This document shows positions 5,996 to 12,915 of a stretch of DNA of 41,398 nucleotides, in pieces. Origin of the DNA: Iphinoe sp. HA4291-MV1 (GTDB taxonomy: Bacteria > Cyanobacteriota > Cyanobacteriia > Cyanobacteriales > Nostocaceae). The stretch's first letter is position 1; the number at the start of each line of letters is the position of its first letter. A model generated the notes under the pieces. The model had not been told where the DNA came from, searched no databases, and saw only the letters and a program-made list of their open reading frames with translations. The stretch is from contig JAHHHH010000069.1 in NCBI GenBank assembly GCA_019359415.1, positions 1 to 41,398 on the forward strand. The letters run 5' to 3'. Both the position numbers and the translations under genes were made by a program.

Positions 5996-8932
5996 GTGAC
6001 AGAAACTGGAAAATACAAAGATACTGTAAATTTGCCCAAAACAAACTTTGATATGCGAGCGAACGCTGTGAAGCGGGAGCCAGAAATCCAAAGGTTTTGG
6101 GAAGAAAATAAAATTTATGAACGCCTGTCTCAAAATAATCCAGGCGAGTTATATATATTGCACGATGGACCACCATACGCAAATGGTTCTCTCCATCTTG
6201 GTCACGCTTTAGATAAAATTCTTAAAGATATTATTAACCGCTATCAACTGCTACGCGGACTTAAAGTTCGTTATGTACCTGGTTGGGATTGTCACGGTTT
6301 GCCGATTGAACTGAAAGTTTTGCAGAATATGAAGTCAGCAGAACGGCAAAACTTGACGCCTTTGCAACTACGTCACAAAGCAAAAGAATTTGCCCTTTCA
6401 GCGGTAAATGAACAGCGTAAAAGTTTCAAACGCTACGGTGTATGGGGTGATTGGGAACATCCGTATCTGACTCTGAACCCGGAATATGAAGCAGCTCAAA
6501 TCGGTGTTTTCGGTCAGATGGTATTAAAAGGTTACATCTATCGTGGACTAAAGCCAGTACACTGGAGTCCCAGTTCTAAAACCGCGCTGGCAGAAGCTGA
6601 GTTAGAGTATCCTGAAGGTCACACTTCACGTAGTATCTATGTGGCTTTTCCAATGACGGGTTTATCGGAGGCGGTGAAACCTGTATTGGGAGAGTTTTTG
6701 CCTGAGTTGGGTGTGGCTATTTGGACGACGACACCTTGGACAATTCCGGGTAACTTGGCTGTTGCGGTAAACCCAGATCTTAAGTACGCGGTGGTGGAAG
6801 TTTCGCGCAGAGTCGCCCAGACGCAGAGTAATCTTAGCGCCTTTGCGCCTACTCTGCGAGAACGGCTCCGCCGAATGCGTGAGACAAATTCAAAATATCT
6901 CATCGTTGCTGCTGATTTGGTGGAACGTTTATCTGAGGTTCTAGGAACTCAACTCACAGTAAAAACCACAGTTAAAGGGAAAGATTTAGAACATTCTATC
7001 TACCGTCATCCTTTATTTGAGCGGGAAAGTCCGATTGTCATCGGCGGTGATTATGTGACGACTGAGTCGGGTACTGGTTTGGTACATACTGCTCCCGGAC
7101 ATGGTCAAGAAGACTACATGGTCGGTCAACGGTACGGTTTACCTATCCTTGCGCCTGTAGATGACAATGGGAATTTTACCTCAGAGGCGGGACCGTTTGC
7201 TGGGTTGAATGTCCTGGGTGATGGAAATCAGGCGGTTATTGATGCTTTAGCGGCGGCGGGTTCTTTGCTGAAGGAGGAACCTTATGTTCATAAGTATCCT
7301 TATGATTGGCGGACGAAGAAACCGACGATTTTCCGTGCGACTGAACAGTGGTTTGCGAGCGTTGAAGGATTTCGGGATGAAGCGCTTAAGGCGATCGCTA
7401 CTGTAAAATGGATTCCCGCACAAGGTGAAAACCGCATCACACCAATGGTTGCAGAACGTTCTGACTGGTGTATCTCCCGTCAGCGCAGTTGGGGTGTCCC
7501 AATTCCTGTTTTCTACGATGAGGAAACCAGCGAACCTCTGCTGAATGAAGAAACTATCTCCCATGTTCAAGCAATCTTTGCCCAAAAGGGTTCTGATGCT
7601 TGGTGGGAACTTTCGGTTGAGGAGTTATTGCCAGAAAAATACCGCAACAATGGTCGGTCTTACCGTAAGGGGACTGATACGATGGATGTGTGGTTTGATT
7701 CTGGTTCATCCTGGGCAGCTGTAGCCCAACAACGATCAGAATTGCGTTATCCTGCTGATTTGTATCTGGAAGGTTCAGATCAGCATCGTGGTTGGTTCCA
7801 GTCGAGTTTGCTCACCAGTGTTGCGGTTAACGATTGTGCGCCGTACAAAATGGTGTTGACTCACGGCTTTATCTTGGATGAACAAGGGCGCAAGCAAAGT
7901 AAGTCATTGGGAAACACGGTTGATCCTAAAGTCGTGATTGAGGGTGGAAAAAATCAAAAAGAAGAACCCGCTTATGGTGTAGATGTGTTGCGTTTATGGG
8001 TGTCGTCGGTAGATTATACCTCAGATGTGCCTCTTGGTAAAAATATCCTCAAGCAACTGACGGATATCAGAAACAAGATTCGCAATACGGCGCGATTCTT
8101 GTTGGGTAACTTGCACGATTTCGATCCTGAAAAGGACGCGGTACCATTCGAGGAATTACCGCAGCTTGATAAATATATGCTGCACCGGATGACGGAGGTT
8201 TTCAAGGAAGTTACAGAAGCGTTTGACAGTTTCCAATTCTTCCGCTTTTTCCAAACAATTCAAAATTTCTGTGTGGTGGATTTATCCAACTTCTATCTGG
8301 ATGCTGTTAAGGATAGATTGTACATCAGTGCACCGAATGCTTTCAGGCGTCGTAGCTGTCAGACAGTTCTAAGGATTGCTTTGGAGAATTTAGCACGAGC
8401 GATCGCTCCTGTATTATGCCACATGGCAGAGGATATCTGGCAATTTCTCCCTTACAAAACGCCTTACAAGTCAGTGTTTGAAGCTGGTTGGGTACAGTTG
8501 GATCAGAAGTGGCAAAATCCAGAGTTAGCAGTGTTATGGCAACAATTACGACAAATTCGTACAGAGGTGAACAAAGTCCTGGAAGAAGCCAGAGTTAAGA
8601 AAATGATTGGTTCTTCCTTGGAAGCTAAGGTGTTGCTGTATGTAGCGGATGAGCAGTTACGCTCCACAGTAAAATCGCTGAATGCTAGTCATAATGGAGT
8701 AGACGAACTACGTTACCTGTTTATCACCTCACAGGTGGACTTATTGGATTCTCCGGAAGCAGTGCAAGGGTTGGAGTACAGTTTGCACTCCGATACATGG
8801 GAAATTGGAGTCGTAAACGCAGAGGGACAGAAATGCGATAGGTGCTGGAACTACTCAACTCACGTAGGAGAGTCAGCCGAACATCCCTTGATTTGCGAAC
8901 GTTGTGTTGCAGCTCTTACTGGGGAGTTTTAA
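5996..8932 (+). CDS. ileS: Isoleucyl-tRNA synthetase
   Basis: Charges tRNA-Ile with isoleucine in the cytosol. The 978-residue protein has class I HLGH (residues 67-70, inside PPYANGSLHLGHALDKI), the editing-domain motifs TTTPWTIPGN and GTGLVHTAPGHG, WFDSGSSW, the KMSKS variant KQSKS (about 633-637) and a C-terminal zinc finger (C946xxC949 ... C967xxC970 region, CDRCWNY and ICERC). The start is GTG at 5996; the conserved NLPKTNFDMRANAVKREP follows 12 residues later. Residues about 270-296 (RRVAQTQSNLSAF ... RERLRRMRE) do not look like IleRS and are encoded by a palindromic repeat inserted in frame. The gene stands alone between the HNH remnant and the accessory island. Confidence 0.97.
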   Translation: MTETGKYKDTVNLPKTNFDMRANAVKREPEIQRFWEENKIYERLSQNNPGELYILHDGPPYANGSLHLGHALDKILKDIINRYQLLRGLKVRYVPGWDCHGLPIELKVLQNMKSAERQNLTPLQLRHKAKEFALSAVNEQRKSFKRYGVWGDWEHPYLTLNPEYEAAQIGVFGQMVLKGYIYRGLKPVHWSPSSKTALAEAELEYPEGHTSRSIYVAFPMTGLSEAVKPVLGEFLPELGVAIWTTTPWTIPGNLAVAVNPDLKYAVVEVSRRVAQTQSNLSAFAPTLRERLRRMRETNSKYLIVAADLVERLSEVLGTQLTVKTTVKGKDLEHSIYRHPLFERESPIVIGGDYVTTESGTGLVHTAPGHGQEDYMVGQRYGLPILAPVDDNGNFTSEAGPFAGLNVLGDGNQAVIDALAAAGSLLKEEPYVHKYPYDWRTKKPTIFRATEQWFASVEGFRDEALKAIATVKWIPAQGENRITPMVAERSDWCISRQRSWGVPIPVFYDEETSEPLLNEETISHVQAIFAQKGSDAWWELSVEELLPEKYRNNGRSYRKGTDTMDVWFDSGSSWAAVAQQRSELRYPADLYLEGSDQHRGWFQSSLLTSVAVNDCAPYKMVLTHGFILDEQGRKQSKSLGNTVDPKVVIEGGKNQKEEPAYGVDVLRLWVSSVDYTSDVPLGKNILKQLTDIRNKIRNTARFLLGNLHDFDPEKDAVPFEELPQLDKYMLHRMTEVFKEVTEAFDSFQFFRFFQTIQNFCVVDLSNFYLDAVKDRLYISAPNAFRRRSCQTVLRIALENLARAIAPVLCHMAEDIWQFLPYKTPYKSVFEAGWVQLDQKWQNPELAVLWQQLRQIRTEVNKVLEEARVKKMIGSSLEAKVLLYVADEQLRSTVKSLNASHNGVDELRYLFITSQVDLLDSPEAVQGLEYSLHSDTWEIGVVNAEGQKCDRCWNYSTHVGESAEHPLICERCVAALTGEF
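6803..6885. repeat. Palindromic repeat inserted in frame within ileS
   Basis: About 83 bases, GC-rich, with nested inverted repeats: CGCAGAGTA (6822-6830) pairs with TACTCTGCG (6850-6858), and inside them GCGC-CTTT-GCGC. The sequence style (CGCAGAGTCGCC, CTTTGCGCC, CTCCGCC) is that of dispersed intergenic repeats of filamentous cyanobacteria. It adds about 27 arginine-rich residues without breaking the frame. Confidence 0.7.
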
Positions 8933-9153
8933 GAGGAGCAGAGGAGCCAGTGCTGCACCGACGTCTCCCACCGGGCTGCATCTGGCAACTGAAGCAGCCT
9001 CTGTTGGAGGAGACACCCGGAGGGGGGTTCCCCCCGTTGTAGCACCTGGCGTCAGCAGAGGAGATGTTGGCGCAGCCTCCCCGACAGGGGAAGAGTCAAC
9101 GTCCACTGGCTCTTTCCCCCTATCCCCCTATCCCCCCATCCCCCCCTCCTCTT

Positions 9154-10095
9154 CTACGATGTAGCAAATTCTAAATTTTTTCTTTGTTGCTGCTTTTCAA
9201 GCTCAGCATACTCTAGCTTTTGCAATAACTCTTGAGTTAATTGATAGAATGCTTTTGACCCTGCTGTGTTGGAATTGTTTAAAACAACAGGCATAAAACT
9301 GTCAACTGCCTTAGCGACATTCACATCCACTGGTATTTGTGTTTGACAAATTTTTGCATCACCAAAATCTTGATGAACACGCTGCATGACTTGTTTGTAA
9401 TATCTTCCACTGAGAAAGCTCGTGTTAGACATTGTGAAGACAATTCCCAGCATTTGTATATCTATATTTGCTTCATGTTCATGACTTTCCTTTAGCTGAG
9501 CAATGCGTCTTTCTAGCAATTGAATACCTACCACAGATAGCGGTTCTGGTTTAGCAGGAAGTATGTAGAATTGACTAGCCGCCAAAGCACTACGAGTTAA
9601 AAGATTATATCCAGGAGCGCAGTCTAAGATGATAAAATCATATTCTTGCCGAATGGGTTCTAAAATTTTCCCTAACAAGACTCTTTCAAAACGATTCCAA
9701 ATCGTTTCAAATTCATTCTCACCTAAATTGACTGCTTGTTGATGCAGCATTTCTGAGACAACAAATTCATCGTACAAGTCGATATCTCCTGGTAATAAAT
9801 CCAGTCCGGGGAGATTGCAAACCTGAGACTGAATGATATCCCGAATTGTCAATTTTGCCCTTGACGAGGGGCTGATAATGTCATCTATCAGATACCTCAA
9901 TGTCTGTCTTTGTTTGCGAAGTTTGGCAAAGTCCACAGGAGACATAAGACTGAGTGTGGCACTAATTTGGCTATCTAAGTCAAGAACAAGCACCCGCTTG
10001 CTATGATTTTTGACTAAACAAGTCGCCATATTGACGGTGAGAGTGGTTTTCCCAACTCCGCCCTTCATATTTGCAGTAGCAATGACATATCCCAT
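9154..10095 (-). CDS. ParA-family ATPase
   Basis: A deviant-Walker ATPase of the ParA/MinD type, 313 residues. Residues 1-20 hold the signature KGGVGKTTLTVN with the extra lysine typical of ParA, followed by VLVLDLDSQISATLSL (switch I-like) and FIILDCAPGYNLLTRSAL (Walker B/switch II). Such proteins form ATP-dependent dimers that bind DNA non-specifically and position plasmids, chromosomes or protein complexes. There is no ParB beside it on the same strand; the nearest ParB-like gene is at 12089 beyond the divergent ParA fusion. The start is ATG directly before the first beta strand. It may be an orphan or part of the neighbouring island; its cargo is unknown. Confidence 0.88.
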   Translation of the reverse strand: MGYVIATANMKGGVGKTTLTVNMATCLVKNHSKRVLVLDLDSQISATLSLMSPVDFAKLRKQRQTLRYLIDDIISPSSRAKLTIRDIIQSQVCNLPGLDLLPGDIDLYDEFVVSEMLHQQAVNLGENEFETIWNRFERVLLGKILEPIRQEYDFIILDCAPGYNLLTRSALAASQFYILPAKPEPLSVVGIQLLERRIAQLKESHEHEANIDIQMLGIVFTMSNTSFLSGRYYKQVMQRVHQDFGDAKICQTQIPVDVNVAKAVDSFMPVVLNNSNTAGSKAFYQLTQELLQKLEYAELEKQQQRKNLEFATS

Positions 10096-10530
10096 TGGTT
10101 AATTCCTCTAATAAAGCATTCTCATCTACTTAACGCAAATATTTCGTTATAGATAGAAAATTTTTGCGAAGTTTAATATTTTTGGATACTCATAAAGTGA
10201 TGCTTTAGTGACGGTTCCTCAATGAAAACAGTCAAAATTATAGCAGTGAGAGGTGTATTCGTGGAGAGATTAAGGGTGCAATTTTGGGTCTTTCTAATTC
10301 ACCTAGGTGTTAAGTTGTAGTAAATAGGCTTCACAGTGATACAGATATAAAAACTGCAATCTAAACCGGCTTGGAATGGCTCTACTATAGCTCTTGCATT
10401 CTCTTGGGATATTTCTCTCATTCTGAATCGGCGTGTTCCGTCACGCCTTTTGTCTTTTCTGCTTTACTTTATGACTTGTTTTTATTTTCAAAATTTTTGT
10501 ATTCTATTTTACTATTGGTAGAGCAGAAAA
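10096..10530. promoter_or_regulatory. Divergent intergenic region between two ParA-type genes
   Basis: This 435-base AT-rich stretch contains no gene. It must hold the promoters of the leftward ParA gene and the rightward fusion gene. No clear operator, iteron or parS-like repeat array was seen by eye, only scattered short palindromic elements. Confidence 0.45.
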
Positions 10531-12084
10531 TTGGAATATACTGAGGTCATAATTGATAAAGTGTATAGCTCAATGCTCACGGTGGTAAGTATGACTGTTG
10601 ACTCCGGTTCGAGCCTACAAGACATATTCAAAGCAATCACTCTAAATAGTAGTGAATCCGATGTAGAAAAAAAAATTGTTATTCCCCTCCTGCTTACCTT
10701 AGGTTACAACAATGCAGATTGGCAATCTCAAGTAGTCATTCTAAAATCCAAGCTTGACTTTCTGGTGGGTCAATCTGACTCAGCTTTAATCACAACGCCC
10801 TATTTAATTATTGAGGTTAAGGCACCAAATAAAAATATTGCTCATAGTGTTTGGCAAATTAACAACTATATGCGCCGCACTGGCGCTGTTCTTGGTCTGT
10901 TAAGCAATGGCTATGATTTTCGTGTACTTTATAACTACGAAGAAAAAATTACACAGATAGTAGAGTATTCTCAAGTAACATTGGTAAATTACTATAAAAC
11001 ATTTCACAAAATTCTATCTAAAAAAACTTATCTGCACTATACCGCGACTCTATATAAAAACCAACAGCAAATTCGTTTACATTTCTTAAAGCTAATTTCT
11101 CAAACAGTACAACAAGAGAATATGTTGGGTTTATTTAACAAAACTAAGACTTCTTCCACCCAAAGACAGCAACCTAGCGAAGAAGAAATTTTATTCTCAG
11201 AAGCTCAAGAGGAACTGAAATCCATGATAATTACTGTATTTAATAACAAAGGTGGGGTAGGTAAAACCACAACGACTATTAACCTTGCTGCTGCTCTCAA
11301 CAAACTGGGGAAGCGGGTATTACTAATTGATATTGATGCTCAGGCTAATTTGACAACAGGATTAGGAATAGATCCATTAGAAGATATTGAACAGAAAAGC
11401 AAGAAAGATATTAGCCATTTATTAACTGAACCGAGAACTAGTGTAGAAGATACTATTATTCGTAAACAGTGGGATGATATTGAACTAGATATCATTCCAT
11501 CTCACATTCGTTTAAGTGATATGGAAGCAACACTCATTATGACACCGGATATTGATAGGGTGTTAGCAAAGAAGCTTAAAAAATATCGCAATCAATACGA
11601 TTATGTATTAATTGATCCACCGCCATCATTTGGTAAGGCTAATACTATTTCACTCATGGCGTCTTCTGCAGTTTTGATTCCTACGCATTTATCTCCTTAT
11701 CCTATCAGAGCATTAGAGTATGTTATCAACAGAACTATTGCTGTAGATCAATCTAGAGATGAGTCTTTACATATTTTAGGTATTGCAGTCAGTATGTATG
11801 ATAGGTCTGCTAGTAGACTTACTGCTAATATGACTCAAAAAATTTTTGAAATTCTTGCTAAAAGTCCAGAAAGTAAAGATGTTGATTTATTTCCACAAAA
11901 TACATGGATTCCACGTCTAAATATTGTTTCTAATGTTGCTGATAAAGACAAGGGTTATCCACTCTGTTATGCTGAGTTTGATGAGAATTTAAGCACCAGA
12001 GATAAAGAGGCTGCACAGGATGCCTTTGGCTGCTATATAGAACTAGCTAAGCACTTAGCTTCTATTGCAAAGACACAGGATTAG
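10531..12084 (+). CDS. HsdR-N-like nuclease domain fused to ParA ATPase
   Basis: Two domains are joined. Residues about 25-190 resemble the N-terminal PD-(D/E)XK domain of type I restriction subunit HsdR: SDVEKKIVIPLLLTLGY, then D76 (KLDFLVG) and E95-V-K97 (LIIEVKAPN), then WQINNYMRRTGAVLGLLSNG. Residues about 232-517 are a ParA ATPase with NNKGGVGKTTTT (239-249), VLLIDIDAQANLTTGLG, and VLIDPPPSFGKAN. The first possible start is TTG at 10531; in-frame ATGs at 10573 and 10591 are equally plausible. A further in-frame ATG at 11224 has an AGAGGA ribosome-type site and would give ParA alone. It is followed after 4 bases by the ParB-like gene, so the two are cotranscribed. Whether the nuclease site cuts DNA is unknown. 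Confidence 0.85.
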   Translation: MEYTEVIIDKVYSSMLTVVSMTVDSGSSLQDIFKAITLNSSESDVEKKIVIPLLLTLGYNNADWQSQVVILKSKLDFLVGQSDSALITTPYLIIEVKAPNKNIAHSVWQINNYMRRTGAVLGLLSNGYDFRVLYNYEEKITQIVEYSQVTLVNYYKTFHKILSKKTYLHYTATLYKNQQQIRLHFLKLISQTVQQENMLGLFNKTKTSSTQRQQPSEEEILFSEAQEELKSMIITVFNNKGGVGKTTTTINLAAALNKLGKRVLLIDIDAQANLTTGLGIDPLEDIEQKSKKDISHLLTEPRTSVEDTIIRKQWDDIELDIIPSHIRLSDMEATLIMTPDIDRVLAKKLKKYRNQYDYVLIDPPPSFGKANTISLMASSAVLIPTHLSPYPIRALEYVINRTIAVDQSRDESLHILGIAVSMYDRSASRLTANMTQKIFEILAKSPESKDVDLFPQNTWIPRLNIVSNVADKDKGYPLCYAEFDENLSTRDKEAAQDAFGCYIELAKHLASIAKTQD

Positions 12085-12088
12085 GAAA

Positions 12089-12850
12089 ATGAATTCCGTA
12101 GAAAGTCAAAATCGTATTATTGAATATTTACGCATCAAACCAATCAGTCATGGTCAAGTTTACACTTTCCAGATTGCCGTACCAGAGTCTGAAGTTGTAG
12201 CAATTCCTTCTGAAAGACGAGAACAATTAAAGGAGAGCTTTACTCAGCAAGGTACTAACTTAATTCCTCTCATTGTGCGCCGTACAGAAGCATACAGCGA
12301 GGAAGAAGAGTACGAAGTCGTCTATGGTGTTGATTGGTGTCTTGTTGCTAAGGAACTTGACATTGAGAAGCTATGGGTTTGGGTTTTTGACATGACTGAT
12401 GAACAAGTAGTTACTGCTAAAGAAGAAATGCAGCAGTTGCTTGGTTCTTCAGATTCCACCCCGGTAGAAATACAACACGCTTCTGAAAAAATAGAATCAA
12501 TAAAACCTATACTTCAACATCTTGATAAATTATTTCAGCAATTAGCAACGCTAAACCAAAAGATTGAGCAAGTTACTGCATCTGTCAAAAAACTTGAGCG
12601 TGAGACAAATGAAGTCAAGCAGACAAATAATGATGACAAATTTGTTCAGCAAATTGCTGAATCTATCAAAAGAATTGAAGAAAAGCTGAACAAACCACCA
12701 GAACCAACACCTTCACCATTACAAGATTATGACAGGATGACACTTTCACAACTTCAAATGATTGCTTCAGAACGAAGTATAAAGGGACGTTCAAAGATGA
12801 AAAGAACTGACCTTATTGCGGCGCTAAAAAAAGCTGACGCAAGCAACTAG
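12089..12850 (+). CDS. ParB-like protein with coiled coil and SAP/Rho-N-like tail
   Basis: Of 253 residues, about 10-105 resemble the ParB/Srx N-terminal domain: ESEVVAIPSERREQLKESF, TNLIPLIVRR, then YEVVYGVDWCLVAKELDIEKLWVWVFD. The usual GxRR arginine patch is replaced by GVDW, so CTP binding as in canonical ParB is doubtful. Residues about 135-205 are a heptad-rich coiled coil, and the end (MTLSQLQMIASERSIKGRSKMKRTDLI) looks like a SAP/Rho-N helix-extension-helix DNA- or RNA-binding motif. The ATG at 12089 has AGGA 4-5 bases upstream and follows the ParA fusion stop by 4 bases, so translation is probably coupled. It is the likely partner of that ParA. No helix-turn-helix of classical ParB is seen. 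Confidence 0.7.
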   Translation: MNSVESQNRIIEYLRIKPISHGQVYTFQIAVPESEVVAIPSERREQLKESFTQQGTNLIPLIVRRTEAYSEEEEYEVVYGVDWCLVAKELDIEKLWVWVFDMTDEQVVTAKEEMQQLLGSSDSTPVEIQHASEKIESIKPILQHLDKLFQQLATLNQKIEQVTASVKKLERETNEVKQTNNDDKFVQQIAESIKRIEEKLNKPPEPTPSPLQDYDRMTLSQLQMIASERSIKGRSKMKRTDLIAALKKADASN

Positions 12851-12915
12851 TAAAGTGTATTAGGTAGTGAACCCCACATTGCTTCCTCCACGCCTTTGCG
12901 TCTTTGCGCGAAACA

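Noticed and set aside
8842-9164. Three overlapping short frames after ileS
   Set aside because: They translate GC-rich repeat DNA (GGGGGGTTCCCCCC hairpin, CCCCTATCCCCC tract) into low-complexity sequence.
12851-12915. A hairpin terminator between the two convergent island genes
   Set aside because: GGTAGTG and CACTACC could pair, but they are far apart and the gap is a dispersed-repeat phrase (CACGCCTTTGCGTCTTTGCG); not convincing.
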